Below are positions 1 to 8,185 of a stretch of 64,000 nt of DNA, one piece after another. The stretch is taken from NCBI RefSeq assembly GCF_002835935.1, contig NZ_PJCF01000004.1, forward strand, positions 911,503-975,502, read 5' to 3'. A program made the translations under genes and the position numbers. Positions within the stretch are counted from its first letter, which is position 1. Each line of letters opens with the position of its first letter. Source of the stretch: Paraglaciecola sp. MB-3u-78 (GTDB lineage: Bacteria; Pseudomonadota; Gammaproteobacteria; Enterobacterales; Alteromonadaceae). The notes under the pieces were generated by a model. The model was not told the origin of the DNA and did no database searches. It worked only from the letters and a program-made list of their open reading frames with translations.

Positions 1-382
1 TTCCCCCTAGCGCCCTTGATTGCACTGTTGATGTGCCAATTTCTAAGAAAGACACATGTCTAAATAACTCACCAAAACCTTCAATCTCTTTTTCAAACAA
101 CGGTAACATAGCTTCTGGCGTCGTATCTCTTGCAGTAAACCCTGTTCCACCTGTCACCAAAACCACTTGAATATCATCTGCAGCTATCCAATTAGACACC
201 ACAGCTCGGATCTGAAACTTGTCGTCTATAACAATTTTTTTGTGTATGACATTATGCCCAGCAGCGATCGCAGCCTGATTAAGATATTGCCCCGAGGTAT
301 CATTCGCTTCACTGCGCGTATCCGACACAGTTAACACCGCGATATTGAGAGCCTGTTTAGTATTTGAGTCAATCACTGTCAT
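1..382 (-). CDS. moaB: MoaB/Mog-type molybdopterin adenylyltransferase, partial
   Basis: The 127 codons seen run from an ATG at 382 leftward off the window edge, so the C-terminus is missing. The translation begins MTVIDSNTKQALNIAVLTVS and later has VTGGTGFTARDTTPEA, the GGTGF signature of the MoaB/MogA/MoeA-C fold that adenylylates molybdopterin before molybdate insertion. It starts 2 bases after the mobA stop and lies on the same strand as moaA and mobA, so it is probably the third gene of a Moco operon. MoaB and Mog cannot be told apart with certainty on the part visible. Confidence 0.88.
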   Translation of the reverse strand, partial: MTVIDSNTKQALNIAVLTVSDTRSEANDTSGQYLNQAAIAAGHNVIHKKIVIDDKFQIRAVVSNWIAADDIQVVLVTGGTGFTARDTTPEAMLPLFEKEIEGFGELFRHVSFLEIGTSTVQSRALGG

Positions 383-384
383 GT

Positions 385-990
385 CTAAGCCTCGATAGAT
401 GGTTGTTTGCCGTAGCGCTGTTGCCACTGCTCTGGAGTATTAATATTGTCTAATTGAGTGTTTTTCAAAGGGGATATTTGTAAACCTTGTAAAGACTTCA
501 ACATCATTTTAACCGAGTATTGGCGCTGTTTTGGCTGGATATAAGCTTGATCTAATTGGAGCTTAAGTACTGTCGCTAGATATTCAGTGACATCACCTGA
601 TAGCGGGATATACAAAGGTAAAAAGCACTGTTCAAAAGAGCATAAACAACGGTTTTTTCTGCCCTTTTCGATTAAATAGTTAAAATCCTCTGAGCATAAA
701 TCTGGCATGTCTACCGCAATCACTAGCAATTCATTGATGTTGCTGTGATGCATTTGAATATGGGTCATTGCCCCATGTATGCCAGATAATGGTCCACAAT
801 TTCGAATAATATCAACGATACCCTGTTCATGCTGAGAACCGCTGATAAAGATATTATTATCGCACACCAAAGCCAATTGATTTTTGCAATGTTCAAGCAA
901 CGATTGCGGACTTTCTGGTAATGTTAACAAACTTTTGTCTGTTCCCATTCTACTAGACTTCCCCCCAGCTAAAATCACCCCAGCTAACAT
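385..990 (-). CDS. mobA: Molybdenum cofactor guanylyltransferase MobA
   Basis: This 201-residue cytoplasmic enzyme would transfer GMP from GTP to Mo-molybdopterin. The N-terminus carries the nucleotide-binding signature LAGGKSSRMG (residues 7-16), and a VDMPDL motif follows mid-protein, as in MobA. The length matches the family (about 190-200). I chose the ATG at 990, which places the signature right at the N-terminus and has a GGAATGGG stretch upstream. A TTG at 1008 would add six residues of no family value. Gene order moaA-mobA-moaB supports an operon. Xanthine dehydrogenases usually use the non-guanylated cofactor, so MobA probably also serves other molybdoenzymes outside this window. Confidence 0.9.
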   Translation of the reverse strand: MLAGVILAGGKSSRMGTDKSLLTLPESPQSLLEHCKNQLALVCDNNIFISGSQHEQGIVDIIRNCGPLSGIHGAMTHIQMHHSNINELLVIAVDMPDLCSEDFNYLIEKGRKNRCLCSFEQCFLPLYIPLSGDVTEYLATVLKLQLDQAYIQPKQRQYSVKMMLKSLQGLQISPLKNTQLDNINTPEQWQQRYGKQPSIEA

Positions 991-1036
991 GTATGAAACC
1001 CATTCCAAATCGGTACCATTTTTATTTGAGCAATCA

Positions 1037-2005
1037 TTATCCGCCTAACATCGCTAAATGTTTAGTCGCACCTGTGAAACCATCTTGTAGCCAATGTGTC
1101 GCTTCTTTATCACCTAATAACTCAATGAGTTGGGCTTGTAATTGACTGCTATCAGTTGACTGCAAAGCAGGACGAATATCCAAACCTTGGTCAGCAAATA
1201 AGCATAAATGTAATTTGCCAGTGGCAGAAATCCTTAGACGATTACAGGTTGCACAAAAGTCTTTGCTGTAGGGCATGATTAAGCCTATTTTCCCTTGATA
1301 ATCAGGGTGAAAAAACTCTTGCGCAGGCCCTGCTGTTTTATCGCGAATCAGTTGCTCCCATCCACTTTCTAGCAACTGTTCTTTTATTGGCATACCAGAA
1401 ACATGGTTCTGGTTAAAAAACGTCACATTGTCACCCGTTTGCATCAACTCAATCAGTCTCAACGTCACAGGTGTGGTTTTTAACCAAGTCAGGAAATTCT
1501 TTAGCTCTTTTTCATTGTATTGCTTCATTAATACAGCGTTGACTTTAACTTTTACACCTAAAGCGATGGCTTTGTCGATACCAAGTAAAATAGTCTCAAG
1601 TTTATTATGCCCAGTAATCGCTGCAAACATACGAGGATCGAGGCTATCGATACTAATATTGAGTGAATCAAGTCCAGCATCCACCCATTTTTCAATATCG
1701 GTATCTAACTTATAGCCGTTACTCGTCATAGCGACATGTTCAATTCCACTAGCAGATGAGCAGGCCTTTATTATTTCAGGCAAGTCTTTTCTAAGGGAGG
1801 GTTCACCACCGGTTATACGTACTTTACTGGTGCCCAAGGAGGCAAATCCATTAACCAAAGTTTTAATTTCAGATAATGCCAAAAAGTCACGATCGGTATC
1901 GCAAGCATAACCATCAGGTAAACAGTAATCACATGAAAAATTACACACGTCTGTTATAGACAGCCGCAAGTAATGGAAGCGACGTCCAAATTTATCTTCT
2001 AACAT
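1037..2005 (-). CDS. moaA: GTP 3',8-cyclase MoaA (radical SAM)
   Basis: This is the first enzyme of molybdopterin synthesis, converting GTP to 3',8-cyclo-dihydro-GTP. The 322-residue product has the radical-SAM cluster CNFSCDYC (Cys21, Cys25, Cys28), a RITGGEPSLRKDL glycine-rich SAM motif, and a C-terminal second-cluster motif CATCNRLR followed by a further Cys. The ATG at 2005 is preceded by GGAAAGGTG about 10 bases upstream and gives an N-terminus like that of E. coli MoaA. A GTG at 2053 would extend the frame but lies in the leader RNA. The leader looks like a Moco riboswitch, so expression is probably lowered when cofactor is plentiful. Confidence 0.95.
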   Translation of the reverse strand: MLEDKFGRRFHYLRLSITDVCNFSCDYCLPDGYACDTDRDFLALSEIKTLVNGFASLGTSKVRITGGEPSLRKDLPEIIKACSSASGIEHVAMTSNGYKLDTDIEKWVDAGLDSLNISIDSLDPRMFAAITGHNKLETILLGIDKAIALGVKVKVNAVLMKQYNEKELKNFLTWLKTTPVTLRLIELMQTGDNVTFFNQNHVSGMPIKEQLLESGWEQLIRDKTAGPAQEFFHPDYQGKIGLIMPYSKDFCATCNRLRISATGKLHLCLFADQGLDIRPALQSTDSSQLQAQLIELLGDKEATHWLQDGFTGATKHLAMLGG

Positions 2006-2051
2006 ATTGTTTAACACCTTTCCAAAGTGAAATGACACAAAAATTTGTGGC

Positions 2052-2185
2052 ACTTGCGGGAGGCAGTTCGATTTCTCTTACAACCCTGGCGAACTGGCAA
2101 CATTGCCAGATTCACGGCTAAAACACCTTGTCGTAGATTTAGGTGAGATAGCTCGGAGTTATGCACCGGTTGTCTGACTCAGAGG
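2052..2185 (-). promoter_or_regulatory. Probable Moco (molybdenum cofactor) riboswitch in the moaA leader
   Basis: Read on the minus strand, the leader contains CTCCGAGC (2152-2159), then a perfect hairpin CTGGCAA/TTGCCAG, then GCCTCCCGC (2056-2064), about 50 bases before the moaA ATG. From memory, CUCCGAGC and GCCUCCCG are the two most conserved blocks of the Moco RNA motif, which sits in front of moaA in many gammaproteobacteria. The order, spacing and position before moaA all fit. The exact boundaries are estimates, because I could not fold the RNA or run a covariance model. Confidence 0.72.
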
Positions 2186-2386
2186 TCAAACAACAGTTAC
2201 GTATTTGTACCATATAAATATAATATTGTAATGGTAAACCACTGTGGTCTTTTTATAATGTTAAGGCTGTCAGTCTGGGTACTCGATGCAATATGGCACA
2301 TAAGTTGTAATAGTTTTATCAACATCTAAAAAAACGCATCAATAAAAAGCACTGTTAAAGTGCAAAACAAGAGATTTTCAAAGTCT
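2186..2386. other. Divergent intergenic region between moaA leader and glycerate kinase
   Basis: About 200 bases hold the start of the Moco leader on one side and the promoter region of the glucosylglycerate operon on the other. It is AT-rich, with several TATAAT-like stretches around 2213-2230, but I could not assign one -35/-10 pair with confidence. No gene is visible. Confidence 0.4.
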
Positions 2387-3268
2387 ATGATCAGCACATT
2401 CATCAACAAAAATAAGCTCTCCAATGATTTCACCTCAATTGCAAAGGATTACTTCATTCCTCTTGCCGAGGAAATCAAAACGCACCAATCAAGTGCAACA
2501 ACCACTTATTTTGTTGGAATTAATGGCAGTCAGGGCTCCGGCAAGTCTACATTATCAGCGTTTTTGAAGGACTACTTGACCGATACTTACGGCATGAACG
2601 TAGTGGTAATGTCATTAGATGATTTCTACTTTAGCCAAATAGAACGCAAAATAGTAGCAGCCGATGTACATCCTTTATTTACCACTCGTGGTGTTCCCGG
2701 CACCCACAATATGCGCCAGGCAAAAACGGTAATGCACGATCTAAAACATCAACAACCCACGACTATCCCAAGATTTAATAAGGCGACAGATAATCCCCAC
2801 CCTACCTCATCTTGGACCAAGGTATCGTCTGCAGTAGATATAGTGATCTTTGAAGGCTGGTGTTGGGGCGTTGAACCGCAAACGTCTAAACAGCTAAAAC
2901 AACCAGTTAATGCATTAGAGACGATTGAAGACGAGCACGCAGACTGGCGAAACCACGTCAACTTACAACTTTCTCTCCATTATAAGCCTCTTTATAATTG
3001 GATGGATAAATGGGTGATGTTAAAAGCACCTTGTTTTGAGGATATATATGCATGGCGTTTAGAGCAGGAACAAAAGCTTAATGCTGCAACAACCCATGAT
3101 GACAAATCGGGCATCATGAATGAACAGCAAATTCAGCGTTTTATCCAGCATTATCAACGTTTAACCGAACATGCACTCAATACACTGCCAAATATATGTG
3201 ATCACGTATTTGAACTAAATTTTGAAAGGGCCATCACCGCCCATAAGATAAAGGCAATCCATGCTTAA
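2387..3268 (+). CDS. P-loop D-glycerate 3-kinase (YggC/GLYK type)
   Basis: The protein would phosphorylate D-glycerate to 3-phosphoglycerate. With the ATG at 2387 it is 293 residues long, with Walker A GINGSQGSGKST at about 44-55, then MSLDDFY and a VIFEGWCWG motif typical of the phosphoribulokinase-like kinases that include plant glycerate kinase and yeast Tda10. A GTG at 2360 could add nine residues. Neither start has a strong ribosome site. It overlaps the phosphatase gene by 8 bases and is first in the glucosylglycerate operon, where it could both feed 3-phosphoglycerate to the synthase and recycle the glycerate released by the phosphorylase. Confidence 0.85.
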   Translation: MISTFINKNKLSNDFTSIAKDYFIPLAEEIKTHQSSATTTYFVGINGSQGSGKSTLSAFLKDYLTDTYGMNVVVMSLDDFYFSQIERKIVAADVHPLFTTRGVPGTHNMRQAKTVMHDLKHQQPTTIPRFNKATDNPHPTSSWTKVSSAVDIVIFEGWCWGVEPQTSKQLKQPVNALETIEDEHADWRNHVNLQLSLHYKPLYNWMDKWVMLKAPCFEDIYAWRLEQEQKLNAATTHDDKSGIMNEQQIQRFIQHYQRLTEHALNTLPNICDHVFELNFERAITAHKIKAIHA

Positions 3269-4094
3269 TGATGTATTAGTTTTTACCGATTTGGACGGCA
3301 CATTGCTTGACCATCATACCTATAGTTTTGCTCCAGCATTACCCATGTTACATAAACTTAATTCTATCAATATCCCAGTGATCCCTAACACCAGTAAGAC
3401 CTTCGCTGAACTAATTGAATTAAGACAACAAATAGGAATAGAAGGGCCTTTTATTGTCGAAAATGGTGCCGCTATTTACATCCCTATTCTTTATTTCAAA
3501 ACTCAGCCAAAGGATACAACATCTAGAAATGGCTACTGGGTAAAAGAATTCACTAAACCAAGAGAGCATTGGTTGTCATTAATCGATGAGTTAAAAGGTC
3601 TTTATTCAGGCGAATTTAAGCATTTTTCTAACATGTCTAATACAGAAATAATGACGGCAACCGGGCTTTCAGCAAAACAGGCAAGATTAGCTGCTACTCG
3701 AGAGTACGGTGAACCTATTTTATGGTTGGGCAGTGCCAGTATAAAAAATAAATTTGTGCAGACAATTATAGATCTTGGAGTCACTCCTTTGCAGGGAGGA
3801 CGTTTTTTACATCTATCTGGGGAATGTGACAAAGGCAAAGCACTGATTTGGCTAACAAAGCAGTTTAAAAAAGAACGAGACGTTAAACAATGTACCTCCA
3901 TAGCCTTGGGTGACGGACAAAATGATGTTGCCATGCTTGAGGCTGCTGATATAGCGGTACGGATTTTATCACCAACAAACGCACCACCAATATTAACGAG
4001 ACAAACTGGCGTTTTCACCAGCCAAGCGTATGGCCCAAGTGGTTGGACAGAATGTCTAGAGAAAATAATTTTTTCCCATCAACAATTTAACTAG
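3261..4094 (+). CDS. HAD-family glucosyl/mannosyl-3-phosphoglycerate phosphatase
   Basis: This 277-residue HAD hydrolase has the nucleophile motif TDLDGTLL (Asp10, Asp12) and the late GDGQND motif (about 217-222), with the MPGP-type cap between them. The family removes phosphate from mannosyl- or glucosyl-3-phosphoglycerate. It lies directly before the glucosyl-3-phosphoglycerate synthase, so I infer that the substrate is glucosyl-3-phosphoglycerate and the product glucosylglycerate. It overlaps the kinase gene by 8 bases, which suggests translational coupling. Substrate preference cannot be read from sequence alone. Confidence 0.87.
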   Translation: MLNDVLVFTDLDGTLLDHHTYSFAPALPMLHKLNSINIPVIPNTSKTFAELIELRQQIGIEGPFIVENGAAIYIPILYFKTQPKDTTSRNGYWVKEFTKPREHWLSLIDELKGLYSGEFKHFSNMSNTEIMTATGLSAKQARLAATREYGEPILWLGSASIKNKFVQTIIDLGVTPLQGGRFLHLSGECDKGKALIWLTKQFKKERDVKQCTSIALGDGQNDVAMLEAADIAVRILSPTNAPPILTRQTGVFTSQAYGPSGWTECLEKIIFSHQQFN

Positions 4095-4109
4095 TAGTAC
4101 GGAGATAGC

Positions 4110-5339
4110 ATGGCTGATTTTTATCAAAATGGCATAGTCACAACCTTACATAACTTATCTGAAAGGCCCATTGAGGAACTAGAAGCCGAACTTGTAGAGT
4201 TCTCAAAAAGACGTCCTATGGCGCTCATACTTCCCTCTTTATTTTCCGAACTTGAAGGCACAGCGTTACCGAACATTATCGACCATATAGCCAAAGTTCC
4301 CTACCTATCTCAAATCGTGATTGGTTTGGACAGAGCCAATCTTGAACAATACCAACATGCCCTAAAATTTTTTGGCACCTTACCGCAAAATCACCGCATA
4401 TTGTGGAATGAAGGACCAAGACTACAAGCTTTAGACGCAAAATTAGAAGCTTTAGGATTGGCACCAAAGGAATTAGGCAAAGGACGTAATGTCTGGTATT
4501 GCATGGGGTATGTGTTAGCAACAGGAAAAGCAGAGTCGGTAGCATTACATGATTGCGATATTTTGACTTATGACAGAGGCTTACTAGCTAGATTGATATA
4601 TCCGGTTGCGAATCCACTTTTTAACTATGAATTTTGCAAAGGCTATTATGCACGAGTGGCTGATGGAAAGATTAATGGCCGAGTTTCAAGATTATTAGTG
4701 ACACCTTTAATACGAGCCTTACAAAAAGTAGTGGGTCATAATGAATATCTCGAATACATGGATAGTTTTAGATATCCATTGGCAGGCGAATTTTCTTTCA
4801 GGCGTGATGTGTTAAATGATATCCGAATTCCCAGTGATTGGGGCTTAGAAATTGGTGTGTTGTCTGAAATGCAACGTAACTATTCCCATAATAGATTATG
4901 TCAGGCAGATATCGCCAAAACCTATGATCATAAACACCAAGATTTATCGGCTAATAATGATCAAGGTGGACTGTCGAAAATGTCTATCGATATCACCAAA
5001 GCTTTAATTAGAAAACTCGCTACTCAGGGGGAAACCTTCTCCACCGAGACCTTTAGATCTTTAAAAGCGACGTATTACCGGATTGCCTTAGATTTTATAG
5101 AAACTTATAACAATGATGCCATTATGAATGGATTGAAGTTAGATATTCATAGTGAAGAAAAAGCAGTTGAGCTATTTGCCAGTAACATAATGAAAGCCGG
5201 TGAGAGTTTCTTAGATAATCCGATGGAAACCCCATTCATTCCAAGTTGGAACCGTGTGGTTAGTGCCATGCCGGACGTGCTAGAACAATTAAAAGACGCG
5301 GTAGAGCACGATTTCTTAGAGTTTAATCAACCGATTTAA
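4110..5339 (+). CDS. gpgS: Glucosyl-3-phosphoglycerate synthase (GT81)
   Basis: This glycosyltransferase joins glucose from an NDP-glucose to 3-phosphoglycerate. The 409-residue protein has the metal/nucleotide motif DCD at 148-150 in a GT-A-like N-terminal half and a helical C-terminal half, as in GpgS enzymes. The start has a GGAG site (ACGGAGATAGC then ATG). It lies 15 bases after the phosphatase gene and 29 bases before the phosphorylase gene. Mannosyl transfer is a possible alternative, but the adjacent glucosylglycerate-type phosphorylase points to glucose. The product is a negatively charged, nitrogen-free osmolyte suited to salt stress with low nitrogen. Confidence 0.9.
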   Translation: MADFYQNGIVTTLHNLSERPIEELEAELVEFSKRRPMALILPSLFSELEGTALPNIIDHIAKVPYLSQIVIGLDRANLEQYQHALKFFGTLPQNHRILWNEGPRLQALDAKLEALGLAPKELGKGRNVWYCMGYVLATGKAESVALHDCDILTYDRGLLARLIYPVANPLFNYEFCKGYYARVADGKINGRVSRLLVTPLIRALQKVVGHNEYLEYMDSFRYPLAGEFSFRRDVLNDIRIPSDWGLEIGVLSEMQRNYSHNRLCQADIAKTYDHKHQDLSANNDQGGLSKMSIDITKALIRKLATQGETFSTETFRSLKATYYRIALDFIETYNNDAIMNGLKLDIHSEEKAVELFASNIMKAGESFLDNPMETPFIPSWNRVVSAMPDVLEQLKDAVEHDFLEFNQPI

Positions 5340-5368
5340 TCTTTTTAATCAATCAAAAGGCGCAATAA

Positions 5369-7126
5369 ATGTTATCTGTATTAGAGCAACTGACAGAGCG
5401 TGTTGAGCATCACTTAACCGTTATATATCAGGATGTTGAATTAAAGACTTCGTACCCAGAGTTATGTAGGCAGTTATTACACACAATGCGTATAGATGCC
5501 TCTGAGTTATTAGTAGAGCCTAAACGTCATCATAATAATTGGGATCAAAAAGATGTCATGCTGATTACCTATGGCGACAGCATTGAAAAGTCAGGGGAAA
5601 AGCCACTTCATTCTTTACACAGTTTCTTAACAAAATACTGCGGTGGTGCGATCAATAGCATACATCTTTTACCTTTTTTTCCATACAGTTCTGATGATGG
5701 ATTTTCGGTCATTGATTATTCTAGCGTCAACGAAGCGTTAGGAGATTGGGATGATATACAAGCCATTTCCCAAGACTATCGTGTTATGTCAGACGTGGTA
5801 ATCAATCATTGCTCATCTAGGAGTTTATGGTTTGAAAATTTTATCAAAGGAGAAGGACCAGGTAGTGACTTTTTTTTTACTGCATCATTAGAGGATGATG
5901 TATCTAACATAGTAAGACCTAGAACCTCGGATTTGCTTAGATTAACCGAAACGAAACATGGGGAAAAACAGGTGTGGTGTACCTTTAGCCATGACCAGGT
6001 TGATTTTGACTTTAGGAACCCTGCTGTTTTGGACACCTTTGTTTCAATTATACGCCAATATCTGGACTCGGGCATTCGGATATTTCGCTTAGATGCGGTC
6101 GCTTTTCTGTGGAAGAAAATAGGCACTAATTGTATAAACCTTGAACAAACCCATGAAGTAGTTCGTTTGTTGCGAACACTGATAGAACATGCAGTCAGTA
6201 ACGCTATAATTATAACTGAAACTAACATACCCAATCGACAAAACCTTACCTATTTTGGTAATGCCAACGAAGCTCATGGTATCTATAACTTTTCGCTGCC
6301 ACCGCTGTTAGTCAATACTTTAGTAACAGGTTCGTGCAAGCACATCAAAGCCTGGTTGGGGAGTATGCCACCCGCTCAAAATGGTACATTCTTTTTTAAT
6401 TTCATCGCGTCCCATGATGGCATAGGATTAAGGCCTGCTGAGGGGCTACTTGAAGATCAAGAACTCACAGCTTTGGTTAATACCATGCAAAATTTTGGCG
6501 GAAGAATTTCATGGCGTACATCAGAAGATGGCAAACAAAAAGCTTATGAAATCAATATTGCCCTTTACGATGCTCTGCAAGGTACAGTAAAAGGTCCTGA
6601 CAAATGGGGATTAGACAGATTTATATGTGCCCATAGCATAATGTTTGGCTTAGAAGGTATTCCAGGAATTTATATTCATAGCTTATTAGGCACCGGTAAT
6701 GATTATGAAAAAGTAAAAAACACTAGCCATAACCGCTCTATCAATAGACATAAATGGGATTATACCAAGTTACAGGAACAACTCGATTCACCCTATAGCC
6801 AACATAGCAAAGTACATGGGAGGATAATAAAGCTACTAAACATTCGCAAACAACAACCCGCATTCCATCCTAATGCCACCCAGTTTGCCTTGCAACTAGG
6901 TGAGCATATATTTGGTTTTTGGCGACAAAGTATGGACAGAAGACAAAGTATTTTTTGTATTTTCAATGTCACTGATGAACCACAAAACGTTAGGTTAAGT
7001 GACATTAACTTGATAGGTACCGACACTTGGTTTGACCTTATCAGCGGCCATACAATAAGTCTGGAAGATCTTGAATACCAGCTAACACCTTATCAATCTA
7101 TATGGATATCTAACATTAGCAGTTAA
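5369..7126 (+). CDS. GH13_18 phosphorylase, probable glucosylglycerate phosphorylase
   Basis: This is a 585-residue member of the sucrose phosphorylase branch of GH13. The nucleophile lies in [12 protein letters not shown] (Asp242), the acid/base in [10 protein letters not shown] (Glu284) and the third acid in FNFIASHDG (Asp350). It is longer than classical sucrose phosphorylase (about 490-500) and close in length to the branch that contains glucosylglycerate phosphorylase (E. coli YcjM type). That branch cleaves 2-O-glucosylglycerate with phosphate to glucose 1-phosphate and glycerate. Placement after the glycerate kinase, phosphatase and synthase genes supports this substrate. Sucrose as substrate is the main alternative. 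Confidence 0.86.
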   Translation: MLSVLEQLTERVEHHLTVIYQDVELKTSYPELCRQLLHTMRIDASELLVEPKRHHNNWDQKDVMLITYGDSIEKSGEKPLHSLHSFLTKYCGGAINSIHLLPFFPYSSDDGFSVIDYSSVNEALGDWDDIQAISQDYRVMSDVVINHCSSRSLWFENFIKGEGPGSDFFFTASLEDDVSNIVRPRTSDLLRLTETKHGEKQVWCTFSHDQVDFDFRNPAVLDTFVSIIRQYLDSGIRIFRLDAVAFLWKKIGTNCINLEQTHEVVRLLRTLIEHAVSNAIIITETNIPNRQNLTYFGNANEAHGIYNFSLPPLLVNTLVTGSCKHIKAWLGSMPPAQNGTFFFNFIASHDGIGLRPAEGLLEDQELTALVNTMQNFGGRISWRTSEDGKQKAYEINIALYDALQGTVKGPDKWGLDRFICAHSIMFGLEGIPGIYIHSLLGTGNDYEKVKNTSHNRSINRHKWDYTKLQEQLDSPYSQHSKVHGRIIKLLNIRKQQPAFHPNATQFALQLGEHIFGFWRQSMDRRQSIFCIFNVTDEPQNVRLSDINLIGTDTWFDLISGHTISLEDLEYQLTPYQSIWISNISS

Positions 7127-7154
7127 TCCCTTAACCTAAGTAAATCGGCTATTT

Positions 7155-7179
7155 GGGGCTTATGTAGCACATCAGCCCC
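7155..7179 (+). terminator. Weak hairpin after the glucosylglycerate operon
   Basis: GGGGCT and AGCCCC form a 6-bp stem with a 13-base loop, 28 bases after the phosphorylase stop. The tail is not a clean U run (ATTCTATCTAATTG), so a role as terminator is uncertain. Confidence 0.35.
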
Positions 7180-7442
7180 ATTCTATCTAATTGATTTTAA
7201 TCCACATTATTTTCCCCAGCCAATAGCTGACTTTTTTAAACGACACATTAGTTATGTATGTAAAACACATTGACTACGGCATGCTCACATAACAATATAA
7301 GCCATTGTTATAATAAGACATTTATCTTTTGGCACGACATTTGATATGACTATTGTGAGTAAGGTGGCAACAGTAACAATTAAGCAAAGCCCCTCCATAC
7401 TTCTTGATATTTTCACTGCGCTTTTCTATTGAAATTATTAGC

Positions 7443-7561
7443 ATGGACGAAGCACAAGCAGACAGCACACTTAGTGTAATTTTTACTCAACTTGATATCA
7501 ACCAAGATGGTTTTTTTCACACTTGGAATTAGAAGTTCAAACTGAAGATGAAACTAACTAA
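7443..7561 (+). pseudogene. EF-hand small protein, frameshifted in a T run
   Basis: From the ATG at 7443 the reading frame stops at 7532, just after QLDINQDGFF. Adding one T to the T7 run near 7511-7517 restores a frame to a stop at 7561 that completes a canonical 12-residue calcium loop, DINQDGFFSHLE, with Asp, Asn, Asp, Gly, Ser and Glu at positions 1, 3, 5, 6, 9 and 12. The restored protein is only about 39 residues long, so upstream sequence may also have been lost. It could be a decayed EF-hand gene or a homopolymer sequencing error. Confidence 0.45.
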
Positions 7562-7580
7562 GTCAGATATCTGCTTAATT

Positions 7581-7615
7581 AAAAGCCCACAAAGATAATA
7601 ACTTTGTGGGCTTTT
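7581..7615. terminator. Strong bidirectional terminator
   Basis: A perfect 14-bp stem, AAAAGCCCACAAAG with CTTTGTGGGCTTTT, has a 7-base loop and A/T-rich flanks on both sides. It ends 8 bases before the stop of the minus-strand rhodanese gene and follows the plus-strand region after the glucosylglycerate operon, so it can stop transcription from both directions. Confidence 0.85.
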
Positions 7616-7622
7616 AACTATT

Positions 7623-8009
7623 TTATAACTCAACCGGCAAGTCAGCACTAGCTCCCCATTCACTCCACGAACCATCGTATACCGCTAGCTTTGTATATCC
7701 TGCTTCAGTTGCTGCCAATGCCAAAATGCAAGCGGTGACTCCCGACCCACAACTAAAAACTAAAGACTTATCTAAAGTCAGTACCCATTCTGAAAAAATG
7801 GTTTTGAGCTCTGTAGATGATTTTAGTGTCGTGCCTTCAAGGCATAGTTGAAACGGTAAATTGATTGAATTAGGGATATAACCCCCAGGACTGCTATCGC
7901 TTTGTCCAGTTACTGGATTGTTCATTTGGGTATACAACACTATTAGTTTAGGCTGCTCGATATTATCTTTTAGCCATTGACTGGAAACCATGTTGGTTTT
8001 TGACGGCAT
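7623..8009 (-). CDS. Single-domain rhodanese (3-mercaptopyruvate sulfurtransferase-like)
   Basis: The 128-residue protein has the active-site loop CGSGVTA (Cys87), which is the mercaptopyruvate sulfurtransferase (SseA) form, followed by AVYDGSWSEWGA, the usual SseA C-terminus. The N-terminal VSSQWLKDNI resembles the start of SseA rather than the linker before its second domain. The gene therefore looks like an SseA shortened from about 280 residues by loss of the inactive domain, or an independent one-domain relative. The start has a good AAGGAATAAATC-ATG site. It probably moves sulfur to cyanide or a thiol acceptor in the cytoplasm. Confidence 0.8.
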   Translation of the reverse strand: MPSKTNMVSSQWLKDNIEQPKLIVLYTQMNNPVTGQSDSSPGGYIPNSINLPFQLCLEGTTLKSSTELKTIFSEWVLTLDKSLVFSCGSGVTACILALAATEAGYTKLAVYDGSWSEWGASADLPVEL

Positions 8010-8033
8010 GATTTATTCCTTATAAACAATGAA

Positions 8034-8047
8034 ATACTATATGGATT
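8034..8047. promoter_or_regulatory. Weak RutR-box-like element upstream of 8-oxoguanine deaminase
   Basis: ATACTATATGGATT matches 10 of 14 positions of the element before the purine permease (AGACTATATGGTCA at 15759). It lies between the divergent rhodanese and 8-oxoguanine deaminase genes. The inverted symmetry is poor, so this is only suggestive. Confidence 0.22.
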
Positions 8048-8185
8048 ACACAATAAACCCAAAGTATCATATACGAAATCGTCACTTATCCTTGCTAACT
8101 TTTTCGTGATACTGATAACTAGTTCAACTGGGATTAAAATGTCGAGTCACCCCCAACTTCCGTCCAGTAGTAAGAGAATTCAAGT

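Noticed and set aside
2006..2053. Longer moaA starting at a GTG (2053)
   Set aside because: The extra codons overlap the end of the probable riboswitch, add no family similarity, and the ATG at 2005 has a good ribosome site.
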